In this document: piece after piece, positions 23,801 through 37,119 of the stretch
Position numbering within the stretch: the first letter of the stretch is position 1
Layout: the number at the start of each line of letters is the position of its first letter
Assembly: GCF_018294505.1 (NCBI RefSeq)
Contig: NC_057800.1
Coordinates: forward strand, 471,932,582 to 471,996,581
Direction of reading: 5' to 3'
Source: Triticum aestivum
Lineage: Eukaryota > Streptophyta > Magnoliopsida > Poales > Poaceae
Length of the DNA stretch: 64,000 bases
Notes under the pieces: generated by a model
What the model saw: the letters and a program-made list of their open reading frames with translations, nothing else
Told to the model about the DNA's origin: nothing
Databases searched by the model: none
Translations under genes and position numbers: made by a program

Positions 23801-24366
23801 AACGGATTAGCAGATCTGACAATTATCTCAAGTAGTCCTCTTCTAACGGCATTTTAGGCATCAAGATGAACTCAAATGAAAAAGATTCAATGGAATGAAA
23901 TGATGTACTCTCTGAGATGAACATTTTGATATGCTATATGCATGAATCGGAGCTACGGATGCAAAGTTACGGCAGGTCAAAGTATGCAACATGAGCTAGG
24001 CTTTCTGAGGGAAAAGTCAACCCGAAAATTTCAGATCTGAGATTTGCACGCGGATCAAGGGCGACCGGCGAGGTACTGTAGCTCTGGGGAGGCTGAGGTG
24101 GCCGGGGCCGGCGAGATCCGGCGGCGGGTGGCCGGATCCGTCACCGGGCGCGGCGGGGCGACGTGGAGGAGGCGCTGGGCGGCGGGCGGTGACGGCGGCT
24201 TGGCGGCGGCGGCCCGGCGGGTGCAGAGAGGCGGCGGGGTCGGTGATGGTGGCGACGGCTCGGTGGCGGCGGCGTGCCAGATTGGGCGGCGGGGCTGGCG
24301 CGCGGCGAGGCTGGAGGAGACGGGCGGCGGCGCGGGGAACGGGCCCTCGGGGGCCGGCCTTGGGCT
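20841..24366 (-). mobile_element. Gypsy solo LTR, minus strand, first segment
   Basis: The plus strand begins TGTAACACCC, and the other end of the element (37816-37825) reads GGTGTTACA, its inverted copy. The two segments (20841-24366 and 37120-37825) total about 4.2 kb. No primer site or coding domain is visible, so a solo LTR is likely. The flanks CCAG (20837-20840) and ACAG (37826-37829) are an imperfect direct repeat. The orientation call rests on a TATTTAAAG-type box read on the minus strand near 37283-37291. The GC-rich ORFs at 24000-24400 are composition effects. Confidence 0.75.
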
Positions 24367-26117
24367 TGTTGGAAATATGCCCTAGAGGCAATAATAAATT
24401 GATTATTATTATATTTCCTTGTTCATGATAATCGTTTATTATCCATGCTAGAATTGTATTGATAGGAAACTCAGATACATGTGTGGATACATAGACAACA
24501 CCATGTCCCTAGTAAGCCTCTAGTTGACTAGCTCGTTAATCAATAGATGGTTACGGTTTCCTGACCATGGACATTGGATGTCGTTGATAACGGGATCACA
24601 TCATTAGGAGAATGATGTGATGGACAAGACCCAATCCTAAGCCTAGCACAAGATCATGTAGTTCGTATGCTAAAGCTTTTCTAATGTCAAATATCATTTC
24701 CTTAGACCATGAGATTGTGCAACTCCCGGATACCGTAGGAGTGCTTTGGGTGTGCCAAACGTCACAACGTAACTGGGTGGCTATAAAGGTACACTACGGG
24801 TATCTCTGAAAGTGTCTGTTGGGTTGGCACGAATCGAGATTGGGATTTTGTCACTCCGTGTAAAACGGAGAGGTATCTCTGGGCCCACTCGGTAGGACAT
24901 CATCATAATGTGCACAATGTGACCAAGGGGTTGATCACGGGATGATGTGTTACGGAACGAGTAAAGAGACTTGCCGGTAACGAGATTGAACAAGGTATCG
25001 GTATACCGACGATCGAATCTCGGGCAAGTACCATACCGCTAGACAAAGGGAATTGTATACGAGATTGATTGAGTCCTTGACATCGTGGTTCATCCGATGA
25101 GATCATCGTGGAACATGTGGGAGCCAACATGGGTATCCAGATCCTGATGTTGGTTATTGACCGGAGAACGTCTCGGTCATGTCTGCATGTCTCCCGAACC
25201 CGTAGGGTCTACACACTTAAGGTTCGATGACGCTAGGGTTATAAAGGAAGTTTGTATGTGGTTACCGAATGTTGTTCGGAGTCCCGGATGAGATCCCGGA
25301 CGTCATGAGGAGTTCCAGAATGGTCCGGAGGTAAAGATTTATATATAGGAAGTCCTGTTTCGGCCATCGGGACAAGTTTCGGGGTCATCGGTATTGTACC
25401 GGGACCACCGGAAGGGTCCCGGGGGCCCACCGGGTGGGGCCACCTGCCCCGGGGGGCCACATGGGCTGTAGGGGGTGCGCCTTGGCCTACATGGGCCAAG
25501 GGCACCAGCCCCTAGAGGCCCATGCGCCAAGATATAGGAAAAAGGGGAGAGTCCTAAAGGGGGAAGGCACCTCCGAGGTGCCTTGGGGAGGATGGACTCC
25601 TCCCCCCCTCTTAGCCGCACCCTTTCCTTGGAGGAAGGGGCAAGGCTGCGCCTTCCCCCCTCTCCCCTGCCCCTATATATAGTGGAGGGGAGGGAGGGCA
25701 TCCATACCTGAGCCCTTGGCACCTCCCTCCCTCCCGTGACACCTCCTCCTCTCCCGTAGGTGCTTGGCGAAGCCCTGCAGGATTGCCACGCTCCTCCATC
25801 ATCACCACGCCGTTGTGCTGCTACTGGATGGAGTCTTCCTCAACCTCTCCCTCTCTCCTTGCTGGATCAAGGCGTGGGAGACATCGTCGAGCTGTACGTG
25901 TGTTGAACGCGGAGGTGCCGTCCGTTCGGCACTAGGATCATCGGTGATCTGAATCACGACGAGTACGACTCCATCAACCCCGTTCACTTGAACGCTTCCG
26001 CTTAGCGATCTACAAGGGTATGTAGATGCACTCTCCTTCCCCTTGTTGCTAGTCTCTCCATAGATAGATCTTGGTGACACGTAGGAAAATTTTGAATTTC
26101 TGCTACGTTCCCCTTCA
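24367..26117 (+). repeat. Angela LTR 1 (complete)
   Basis: It is 1,751 bp, TG to CA, with the same length as LTR 3. Its TATA box TATATATA is at 25674-25681. By eye it differs from LTR 3 by roughly 15 substitutions and no length change, apart from the last bases before the end (TTCA versus ATCA). Confidence 0.92.
25674..25681 (+). promoter_or_regulatory. TATA box, Angela LTR 1
   Basis: TATATATA follows a C-rich stretch. The equivalent box in LTR 3 is at 36671-36678. The middle partial LTR starts 14 bases downstream of this point and therefore has none. Confidence 0.65.
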
Positions 26118-29100
26118 GTGGCATCATGAGCTAGGTCTATTGCGTAGATTCTTTGCACGAGTAGAACACAAAGTAGTTGTGGGCGTCGATATTGTTCAAT
26201 ATGCTTGCCGTTACTAGTCTTATCTTGATTCGGCGGCATCGTGGGATGAAGCGGCCCGGACCAACCTTACATGTACGCTTACGTGAGACCGGTTCCACCG
26301 ACAAACATGCACTAGTTGCATAAGGTGGCTGGCGGGTGTCTGTCTCTCCCACTTTAGTCGGATCGGATTCGATGAAAAGGGTCCTTATGAAGGGTAAATA
26401 GCAATTGGCATATCACGTTGTGGTTCATGCGTAGGTAAGAAACGTTCTTGCTAGAAACCCATAGCAGCCACGTAAAACATGCAAACAACAATTAGAGGAC
26501 GTCTAACTTGTTTTTGCAGGGTATGCTATGTGATGTGATATGGCCAAAAAGGATGTGATGAATGATATATGTGATGTATGAGATTGATCATGTTCTTGTA
26601 ATAGGAATCACGACTTGCATGTCGATGAGTATGACAACCGGCAGGAGCCATAGGAGTTGTCTTTATTTATTTGTGACCTGCGTGTCAACTTAAACGTCAT
26701 ATAATTACTTTACTTTATTGCTAACCGTTAGCCATAGTAGTAGAAGTAATAGTTGGCGAGGCAACTTCATGAAGACACGATGATGGAGATCATGATGATG
26801 GAGATCATGGTGTCATGCCGGTGACGATGATGATCATGGAGCCCCGAAGATGGAGATCAAAAGGAGCAAAGTGATGATGGCCATATCATGTCACTATTTG
26901 ATTGCATGTGATGTTTATCATGTTTATACATCTTATTTGCTTAGAACGACGGTAGTAAATAAGATGATCCCTTACAACAATTTCAAGAAGTGTTCTCCCC
27001 TAACTGTGCACCGTTGCGACAGTTCGTGTTTCGAAGCACCACGTGATGATCGGGTGTTAGATTCTAACGTTCACATACAACGGGTGTAAGACAGATTTAC
27101 ACACGCGAAACACTTAGGGTTAACTTGACGAGCCTAGCATGTACAGACATGGCCTCGGAACACGGAGACCGAAAGGTCGAACATGAGTCGTATAGAAGAT
27201 ACGATCAACATGAAGATGTTCACCGATGATGACTAGTCTGTCTCACGTGATGATCGGACACGGCCTAGTTTGACTCAGATCATGTAATCACTTAGATGAC
27301 TAGAGGGATGTCTATCTAAGTGGGAGTTCATAAGATGAACTTAATTATCCTGAACATAGTCAAAAGGTTTTTGCAAATTATGTCGTAGCTCACGCTATAG
27401 TTCTACTGTTTAGATATGTTCCTAGAGAAAAATTAGTTGAAAGTTGATAGTAGCAATTATGCGGACTAGGTCCGTAAACTGAGGATTGTCCTCATTGCTT
27501 CATAGAAGGCTTATGTCCTTAATGCACCGCTCAGTGTGCTGAACCTCGAACGTTGTCTGTGGTTGTTGCGAACATCTGACATACACGTTTTGATAACTAC
27601 GTGATAGTTCAGTTAAACGGTTTAGAGTTGAGGCACCAAAGACGTTTTTGAAACATCGCGAAACATATGAGATGTTTTGAGGGCTGAAATTGGTATTTCA
27701 GGCTCGTGCCCATGTCAAGAGGTATAAGACCTCCGATGACTTTCTTAACCTGCGAACTAAGGAGAAAAGCTCAATTGTTGAGCTTGTGCTCAGATTGTCT
27801 GAGTACAACAATCATTTGAATCGAGTGGGAGTTGATCTTCCAGATAAGACAGTGATGGTTCTCCAAAGTCATTGCCACCAAGCTGTTAGAGCTTCGTGAT
27901 GAACTATAACATATCAGGGATAGATATGATGATCCTTGAGGTATTCGCGATGTTTGACACCGCGAAAGTAGAAATCAAGAAGGAGCATCAATTGTTGATG
28001 GTTGGTGGAACCACTAGTTTCAAGAAGGGCAAGGGCAAGAAGGGATACTTCATGAAACGGCAAATCAGTTGCTGCTCTAGTGAAGAAACCCAAGGTAAAA
28101 CCCAAACCCGAGACTAAGTGCTTCTGTAATAAGGGGAACAACCACTAGAGCAGAATTACCCTAGATACTTGGTAGATAAGAAGGCTGGCAAGGTCGATAG
28201 AAGTATATTGGATATACATTGTGTTAATGTGTACTTTGCTAGTACTCCTAGTAGCACCAGGGTATTAGATACCGGTTCGGTTGCTAAGTGTTAGTAACTC
28301 GAAACAAAAGGCTACGGAATAAACGGAGACTAGCTAAAGGTGAGCTGACGATATGTGTTGGAAGTTTTTCCAAGCTTCATATGATCAAGCATCGCACGCT
28401 CCCTCTACCAAAGAGATTGGTGTTAAACCTAAATAATTGTTGTTTGGTGTTTGCGTTGAGCATAGACATGATTGGATTACGTCTATCGCAATACGGTTAT
28501 TCATTTAAGGAGAATAATCGTTACTCTGTTTATTTGAATAATACCTTCAATGGTCTTACACCTAAAATGAATGGTTTATTAAATCTCGATCGTAGTGATA
28601 CACATGTTCATGCCAAAAGATAGTAATGATAGAACCACCTACTTGTGGCACTGCCACGTAAGTCATATCGGTATAAAACGCATGAAGAAGCTCCATATTG
28701 ATGGATCTTTGGGCTCACTCGTTTTTGAAAAGTTTGAGACATGCGAACCATGTCTATTGGTGTATATGCATGAAGAAACTCCATGCAAATGGACCGTTTT
28801 GACTCACTTGATTTTGAATCACTTGGGACATGCAAATCATACCACATGGGCAAGATGACTGAAAAGCCTCGTTTTCAGTAAGATGTAACAAGATAGCAAC
28901 TTGTTGGAAGCAACACATTTTGATGCGTGCAGTCCAATGAGTGCTGAGGCATGCAGTGAATATCGTTATGTTCTTACTTCACAGATGATTCGAGTAGATG
29001 TTGAGAATATTTACTTGATGAAACACAAGTCTGAATTATTGAATGGTTCAAGTAATTTCAGAGTGAAGTAGAAGATTGTGACAAGAGGATAAAATGTCTA

Positions 29101-30665
29101 TGATATGATCATAGAGATGAGTATCTGAGTTACGAGTTTTGGCACACAATTAAGACATTGTGGAAATTGTTTCACAATTAATACCGCCTGGAACACCATA
29201 GTGTGATGGTGTGTCCGAACATCATAGTTGCACCCTATTGGATATGATGCATACCATGATGTCTCTTATCGAACTGCCAGGATAGTTTATGGGTTAGGCA
29301 TTAAAGACAACCACATTCACTTTAAATAGGGCACCACGTAATTCCGATGAGATGACACCGTATGAATTATGGTTTAGAGAAACCTAAGTTGTCATTTCTT
29401 AAAGGTTTGGGGCTGCGACGCTTATGTGAAAAAGTTTCAGGATTAAGCTCGAACCCAAAGCGGATAAAGTACATCTTCATAGGACACCCAAAACAGTTGG
29501 GTATACCTCCTAATTCAGATCCGAAGGCAATATGAATTGTTTCTAGAATTGGGTCCTTTCTCGAGGAAAGGTTTCTCTCGAAAGAATTGAGTGGGAGGAT
29601 GGTGGAGACTTGATGAGGTTACTGAACCATCACTTCAACCAGTGTGTAGCAGGGCACAGGAAGTTGTTCCTGTGGCACCTACACCAATTGAAGTAGAAGC
29701 TTATGATAGTGATCATGAAACTTCAGATCAAGTCACTCCCAAACCTCGTAGGGTGACAAGGATACGTACTACTTCAGAGTGGTACAGTAATCCTGTCTTG
29801 GAAGTCATGTTGCTAGACAACAATGAACCTACGAGCTATGGAGAAGCGATGGTGGGCCTGGATTCCGATAAATGGCTCAAGGCCATAAAACCCGAGAGAG
29901 GATCCATGTATGAAAACAAAGTGTAGACTTTGGAAGAACTACTTGATGGTCATAAGGCTGTTAGGTACATATGGATTTTGAAAGGAAGACAGACAATGAT
30001 GGTAAGTGTCACCATTGAGAAAGGTCGACTTGTCGTTGAGATGTTTTTCGACAAGTTCAAGGAGTTGACTACGATGAGACTTTCTCACTCGTAGCGATGC
30101 TAAGAGTATGTTGGAATTATATTAGCAATTACTGCATTATTTATGAAATCTTGCAGATAGGATGTCAAAACATTGTTTCCTCGACGATTCTTGAGGAAAG
30201 GTTGTATGTGATACAACCGGAAGGTTTTGTCTATCCTGAAATATGCTAATAAGTATGCAAAGCTCCAGCAATCCTTCTGAGGACTGGAGTGAGCATCTCG
30301 GAGTTGGAATGTATGCTTTGATGATGATCAAAGATTTAGGGTGTATACAAAGTTTATGAGAAACTTGTATTTCCAAAGAAGTGAGTGGGAGCACTATAGA
30401 ATTTCTGATGAGTATATGTTGTTGACATATTAATGATCAGAAATGACGTAGAATTTCTGGAAAGCATATAGGGTTATTTGGAAAGTGTTTTCAATGGAAA
30501 ACCTGGATTAAGCTACTTGAACATTGAGCATCAAGATCTATAAGGATAGATCAAAACGCTTAATGGTACTTTCAAATGAGCACATGCCTTGACGTGATCT
30601 TGAAGGTGTTCAAGATGGATCAGTCAAAAAAGGAGTTCTTGCCTGAGTTGTAAGGTACGAAGTTA
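26118..30665 (+). pseudogene. Angela internal region, first copy: decayed gag-pol
   Basis: A primer-site-like TGGCATCATGAGC starts at 26119. Recognisable scraps follow in order: gag text near 27690-27899 (ARAHVKRYKTSDDFLNL), a GAG-pre-integrase motif near 28630-28760 (LWHCHVSHIGIKRMKKLH), and the start of Copia RT near 29800-30000 (EPTSYGEAM, WLKAI). Later RT scraps run to about 30450 in changing frames. Many stops and frameshifts are present and the integrase core is largely missing. The last base before the foreign joint is about 30665. No functional protein is expected. Confidence 0.8.
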
Positions 30666-31088
30666 AGGGCATCCATACCTGAGCCCTTGGCGCCTCCCTC
30701 CCTCCCGTGACACCTCCTCCTCTCCCGTAGGTGCTTGGCGAAGCCCTGCAGGATTGCCACGCTCCTCCATCACCACCACGCCGTTGTGCTGCTGCTGGAT
30801 GGAGTCTTCCTCAACCTCTCCCTCTCTCCTTGCTGGATCAAGGCGTGGGAGACATCGTCGAGCTGTACGTGTGTTGAACGCGGAGGTGCCGTCCGTTCGG
30901 CACTAGGATCATCGGTGATCTGAATCACGACGAGTACGACTCCATCAACCCCGTTCACTTGAACGCTTCCACTTAGCGATCTACAAGGGTATGTAGATGC
31001 ACTCTCCTTCCCCTCGTTGCTAGTCTCTCCATAGATAGATCTTGGTGACACGTAGGAAAATTTTGAATTTCTGCTACGTTCCCCAACA
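30666..31088 (+). repeat. Partial Angela LTR (3' 423 bases) at the first duplication joint
   Basis: It aligns without gaps to 25695-26117 at an offset of 4,971. It lacks the upstream part and TATA box of the LTR. It ends AACA, followed by the same primer-site region as at 26118. Confidence 0.9.
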
Positions 31089-34000
31089 GTGGCATCATGA
31101 GCTAGGTCTATTGCGTAGATTCTTTGCACGAGTAGAACACAAAGTAGTTGTGGGCGTCGATATTGTTCAATATGCTTGCCGTTACTAGTCTTATCTTGAT
31201 TCGGCGGCATCGTGGGATGAAGCGGCCCGGACCAACCTTACACGTACGCTTACGTGAGACCGGTTCCACCGACAAACATGCACTAGTTGCATAAGGTGGC
31301 TGGCGGGTGTCTGTCTCTCCCACTTTAGTCGGATCGGATTCGATGAAAAGGGTCCTTATGAAGGGTAAATAGCAATTGGCATATCACGTTGTGGTTCATG
31401 CGTAGGTAAGAAACGTTCTTGCTAGAAACCCATAGCAGCCACGTAAAACATGCAAACAACAATTAGAGGACGTCTAACTTGCTTTTGCAGGGTATGCTAT
31501 GTGATGTGATATGGCCAAAAAGGATGTGATGAATGATATATGTGATGTATGAGATTGATCATGTTCTTGTAATAGGAATCACGACTTGCATGTCGATGAG
31601 TATGACAACCGGCAGGAGCCATAGGAGTTGTCTTTATTTATTTGTGACCTGCGTGTCAACTTAAACGTCATGTAATTACTTTACTTTATTGCTAACCGTT
31701 AGCCATAGTAGTAGAAGTAATAGTTGGCGAGGCAACTTCATGAAGACACGATGATGGAGATCATGATGATGGAGATCATGGTGTCATGCCGGTGACGATG
31801 ATGATCATGGAGCCCCGAAGATGGAGATCAAAAGGAGCAAAGTGATGATGGCCATATCATGTCACTATTTGATTGCATGTGATGTTTATCATGTTTATAC
31901 ATCTTATTTGCTTAGAACGACGGTAGTAAATAAGATGATCCCTTACAACAACTTCAAGAAGTGTTCTCCCCTAACTGTGCACCGTTGCGACAGTTCGTGT
32001 TTCGAAGCACCACGTGATGATCGGGTGTTAGATTCTAACGTTCACATACAACGGGTGTAAGACAGATTTACACACGCGAAACACTTAGGGTTAACTTGAC
32101 GAGCCTAGCATGTACAGACATGGCCTCGGAACACGGAGACCGAAAGGTCGAACATGAGTCGTATAGAAGATACGATCAACATGAAGATGTTCACCGATGA
32201 TGACTAGTCCGTCTCACGTGATGATCGGACATGGCCTAGTTTGACTCGGATCATGTAATCACTTAGATGACTAGAGGGATGTCTATCTGAGTGAGAGTTC
32301 ATAAGATGAACTTAATTATCCTGAACATAGTCAAAAGGTTTTTGCAAATTATGTCGTAGCTCACACTATAGTTCTACTATTTAGATATGTTCCTAGAGAA
32401 AAATTAGTTGAAAGTTGATAGTAGCAATTATGCGGACTAGGTCCGTAAACTGAGGATTGTCCTCATTGCTTCATAGAAGGCTTATGTCCTTAATGCACCG
32501 CTCAGTGTGCTGAACCTCGAACGTTGTCTGTGGTTGTTGCGAACATCTGACATACACGTTTTGATAACTACGTGATAGTTCAGTTAAACGGTTTAGAGTT
32601 GAGGCACCAAAGACGTTTTTGAAACATCGCGAAACATATGAGATGTTTTGAGGGCTGAAATTGGGATTTCAGGCTCGTGCCCATGTCAAGAGGTATAAGA
32701 CCTCCGATGACTTTCTTAACCTGCAAACTAAGGAGAAAAGCTCAATTGTTGAGCTTGTGCTCAGATTGTCTGAGTACAACAATCATTTGAATCGAGTGGG
32801 AGTTGATCTTCCAGATAAGACAGTGATGGTTCTCCAAAGTCATTGCCACCAAGGTGTTAGAGCTTCGTGATGAACTATAACATATCAGGGATAGATATGA
32901 TGATCCTTGAGGTATTCGCGATGTTTGACACCGCGAAAGTAGAAATCAAGAAGGAGCATCAATTGTTGATGGTTGGTGAAACCACTAGTTTCAAGAAGGG
33001 CAAGGGCAAGAAGGGATACTTCATGAAACGGCAAATCAGCTGCTGCTCTAGTGAAGAAACCCAAGGTAAAACCCAAACCCGAGACTAAGTGCTTCTGTAA
33101 TAAGGGGAACAACCACTAGAGCAGAATTACCCTAGATACTTGGTAGATAAGAAGGCTGGCAAGGTCGATAGAAGTATATTGGATATACATTGTGTTAATG
33201 TGTACTTTGCTAGTACTCCTAGTAGCACCAGGGTATTAGATACCGGTTCGGTTGCTAAGTGTTAGTAACTCGAAACAAAAGGCTACGGAATAAACAGAGA
33301 CTAGCTAAAGGTGAGCTGACGATATGTGTTGGAAGTTTTTCCAAGCTTGATATGATCAAACATCGCACGCTCCCTCTACCAAAGAGATTGGTGTTAAACC
33401 TAAATAATTGTTATTTGGTGTTTGCGTTGAGCATAGACATGATTGGATTACGTCTATCGCAATACGGTTATTCATTTAAGGAGAATAATGGTTACTCTGT
33501 TTATTTGAATAATACCTTCAATGGTCTTACACCTAAAATGAATGGTTTATTAAATCTCGATCGTAGTGATACACATGTTCATGCCAAAAGATAGTAATGA
33601 TAGCACCACCTACTTGTGGCACTGCCACGTAAGTCATATCGGTATAAAACGCATGAAGAAGCTCCATATTGATGGATCTTTGGGCTCACTCGTTTTGAAA
33701 AGTTTGAGACATGCGAACCATGTCTATTGGTGTATATGCATGAAGAAACTCCATGCAAATGGACCGTTTTGACTCACTTGATTTTGAATCACTTGGGACA
33801 TGCAAATCATACCACATGGGCAAGATGACTGAAAAGCCTCGTTTTCAGTAAGATGGAACAAGATAGCAACTTGTTGGAAGTAACACATTTTGATGTGTGC
33901 AGTCCAATGAGTGCCGAGGCATGCAGTGAATATCGTTATGTTCTTACTTCACAGATGATTCGAGTAGATGTTGAGTATATTTACTTGATGAATCACGAGT

Positions 34001-34997
34001 CTGAATTATTGAAAGGTTCAAGTAATTTCAGTGTGAAGTTGAAAGATCGTTGTGACAAGAGGATAAAAGATCTATGATATGATCATAGAGATGAATATCT
34101 GAATCACGAGTTTGGCACAGAATTAAGACATTGTGGAAATTGTTTCACAACTGATACAGCCTGGAACACCATAGTGTGATGGTGTGTCCAAACGTCATAG
34201 TTGCACCCTATTGGATATGGTGCATACCATGATGTCTCTTATCGAACTGCCACGATAGTTTATGGGTTAGGCATTAAAGACAACCACATTCACTTTAAAT
34301 AGGGCACTACGTAATTCCGATGAGATGACACCGTATGAATTATGGTTTAGAGAAACCTAAGTTGTCGTTTCTTAAAGGTTTGGGGCTGCGACGCTTATGT
34401 GAAAAAGTTTCAGGATTAAGCTCGAACCCAAAGCGGATAAAGTACATCTTCATAGGACACCCAAAAACAGTTGGGTATACCTCCTAATTCAGATCCGAAA
34501 GCAATATGAATTGTTTCTAGAATTGGGTCCTTTCTCGAGGAAAGATTTCTCTCGAAAGAATTGAGTGGGAGGATGGTGGAGACTTGATGAGGTTATTGAA
34601 CCATCACTTCAACCAGTGTGTAGAAGGGCACAGGAAGTTGTTCCTGTGGCACCTACACCAATTGAAGTAGAAGCTTATGATAGTGATCATGAAACTTCAG
34701 ATCAAGTCACTCCCAAACCTCGTAGGGTGACAAGGATACGTACTACTTCAGAGTGGTACAGTAATCCTGTCTTGGAAGTCATGTTGCTAGACAACAATGA
34801 ACCTACGAGCTATGGAGAAGCGATGGTGGGCCCGGATTCCGATAAATGGCTCAAGGCCATAAAACCCGAGAGAGGATCCATGTATGAAAACAAAGTGTAG
34901 ACTTTGGAAGAACTACTTGATGGTCGTAAGGCTGTTAGGTACATATGGATTTTGAAAGGAAGACAAACAATGATGGTAAGTGTCACCATTGAGAAAG
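31089..34997 (+). pseudogene. Angela internal region, second copy: decayed gag-pol
   Basis: It runs parallel to 26118-30023 with the same stops and frameshifts and only scattered differences, so the decay came before the duplication. The same scraps are visible: gag at 32661-32870, pre-integrase near 33600-33720, RT start at 34770-34980. It stops at 34997 at a joint with a copy of the flanking DNA. Confidence 0.85.
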
Positions 34998-35363
34998 CTT
35001 TCTAAGGGAAAAGTCAACCCGAAAATTTCAGATCTGAGATTTGCACGCGGATCAAGGGCGACCAGCGAGGTACTGTAGCTCTGGGGAGGCTGAGGTGGCC
35101 GGGGCCGGCGAGATCCGGCGGCGGGTGGCCGGATCCGTCACCGGGCGCGGCGGGGCGACGTGGAGGAGGCGCTGGGCGGCGGGCGGTGACGGCGGCTTGG
35201 CGGCGGCGGCCCGGCGGGTGCAGAGAGGCGGCGGGGTCGGTGATGGTGGCGACGGCTCGGTGGCGGCGGCGTGCCAGATTGGGCGGCGGGGCTGGCGCGC
35301 GGCGAGGCTGGAGGAGACGGGCGGCGGCGCGGGGAACGGGCCCTCGGGGGCCGGCCTTGGGCT
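34998..35363. repeat. Duplicated 366 bases of the insertion-site flank
   Basis: It matches 24001-24366, part of the older Gypsy solo LTR plus the GGGCT repeat, with two substitutions seen (in CTAAGGG versus CTGAGGG and GACCAGC versus GACCGGC). Flank DNA inside the element shows that the second duplication began outside the left LTR. Confidence 0.92.
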
Positions 35364-37114
35364 TGTTGGAAATATGCCCTAGAGGCAATAATAAATTGAT
35401 TATTATTATATTTCCTTGTTCATGATAATCGTTTATTATCCATGCTAGAATTGTATTGATAGGAAACTCAGATACATGTGTGGATACATAGACAACACCA
35501 TGTCCCTAGTAAGCCTCTAGTTGACTAGCTCGTTAATCAATAGATGGTTACGGTTTCCTGACCATGGACATTGGATGTCGTTGATAACGGGATCACATCA
35601 TTAGGAGAATGATGTGATGGACAAGACCCAATCCTAAGCCTAGCACAAGATCATGTAGTTCGTATGCTAAAGCTTTTCTAATGTCAAGTATCATTTCCTT
35701 AGACCATGAGATTGTGCAACTCCCGGATACCGTAGGAGTGCTTTGGGTGTGCCAAACATCACAACGTAACTGGGTGGCTATAAAGGTACACTACGGGTAT
35801 CTCTGAAAGTGTCTGTTGGGTTGGCACGAATCGAGATTGGGATTTTGTCACTCCGTGTAAAACGGAGAGGTATCTTTAGGCCCACTCGGTAGGACATCAT
35901 CATAATGTGCACAATGTGACCAAGGGGTTGATCACGGGATGATGTGTTACGGAACGAGTAAAGAGACTTGCCGGTAACGAGATTGAACAAGGTATCGGTA
36001 TACCGACGATCGAATCTCAGGCAAGTACCATACCGCTAGACAAAGGGAATTGTATACGGGATTGATTGAGTCCTTGACATCGTGGTTCATCCGATGAGAT
36101 CATCGTGGAACATGTGGGAGCCAACATGGGTATCCAGATCCCGCTGTTGGTTATTGACCGGAGAACGTCTCGGTCATGTCTGCATGTCTCCCGAACCCGT
36201 AGGGTCTACACACTTAAGGTTCGATGACGCTAGGGTTATAAAGGAAGTTTGTATGTGGTTACCGAATGTTGTTCGGAGTCCCGGATGAGATCCCGGACGT
36301 CACGAGGAGTTCCAGAATGGTCCGGAGGTAAAGATTTATATATAGGAAGTCCTGTTTTGGCCATCGGGACAAGTTTCGGGGTCATCGGTATTGTACCGGG
36401 ACCACCGGAAGGGTCCCGGGGGCCCACCGGGTGGGGCCACCTGCCCCGGGGGGCCACATGGGCTGTAGGGGGTGCGCCTTGGCCTACATGGGCCAAGGGC
36501 ACCAGCCCCTAGAGGCCCATGCGCCAAGATATAGGAAAAAGGGGAGAGTCCTAAAGGGGGAAGGCACCTCCGAGGTGCCTTGGGGAGGATGGACTCCTCC
36601 CCCCCTCTTAGCCGCACCCTTTCCTTGGAGGAAGGGGCAAGGCTGCGCCTTCCCCCCTCTCCCCTGCCCCTATATATAGTGGAGGGGAGGGAGGGCATCC
36701 ATACCTGAGCCCTTGGCGCCTCCCTCCCTCCCGTGACACCTCCTCCTCTCCCGTAGGTGCTTGGCGAAGCCCTGCAGGATTGCCACGCTCCTCCATCATC
36801 ACCACGCCGTTGTGCTGCTGCTGGATGGAGTCTTCCTCAACCTCTCCCTCTCTCCTTGCTGGATCAAGGCGTGGGAGACATCGTCGAGCTGTACGTGTGT
36901 TGAACGCGGAGGTGCCGTCCGTTCGGCACTAGGATCATCGGTGATCTGAATCACGACGAGTACGACTCCATCAACCCCGTTCACTTGAACGCTTCCGCTT
37001 AGCGATCTACAAGGGTATGTAGATGCACTCTCCTTCCCCTCGTTGCTAGTCTCTCCATAGATAGATCTTGGTGACACGTAGGAAAATTTTGAATTTCTGC
37101 TACGTTCCCCATCA
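35364..37114 (+). repeat. Angela LTR 3 (complete)
   Basis: It is 1,751 bp, starting TGTTGGAAAT and ending CCCATCA, followed by the direct repeat GGGCT and the rest of the Gypsy solo LTR. The TATA box is at 36671-36678. Because right-flank DNA follows directly, this LTR joins the duplicated left LTR to the original 3' end. Confidence 0.92.
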
Positions 37115-37119
37115 GGGCT

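Larger units (their letters stand above)
24367..37114 (+). mobile_element. Angela-type Copia locus with internal tandem duplications, TSD GGGCT
   Basis: The outer LTRs start TGTTGGAAATATGCCC, recalled as the Angela/WIS/BARE group of Triticeae. The locus is flanked by GGGCT on both sides (24362-24366, 37115-37119). The order inside is full LTR, internal part, 3' third of an LTR, second internal part, a copy of 366 bases of left flank, full LTR. All reading frames are broken. The structure is explained by two tandem duplications with offsets 4,971 and 10,997 bases. Confidence 0.9.

Noticed and set aside
24017..24430. Gly/Arg/Ala-rich ORFs on both strands, repeated at 35014-35425
   Set aside because: Same GC-rich LTR segment, present twice by duplication. 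Frames on both strands are open because stop codons are rare in GC-rich DNA.
34985..35010. HindIII site AAGCTT exactly at the duplication joint, suggesting a cloning chimera
   Set aside because: Neither parent sequence has AAGCTT at its end of the joint (GAAAGGTC and TAGGCTTTC), so a ligation at HindIII ends does not fit. An assembly error cannot be fully excluded.
36799..37077. Minus-strand ORF also seen at 25802-26239 and 30770-31210
   Set aside because: It is antisense to the Angela LTR end and primer region and repeats because the LTR repeats. No family motif.
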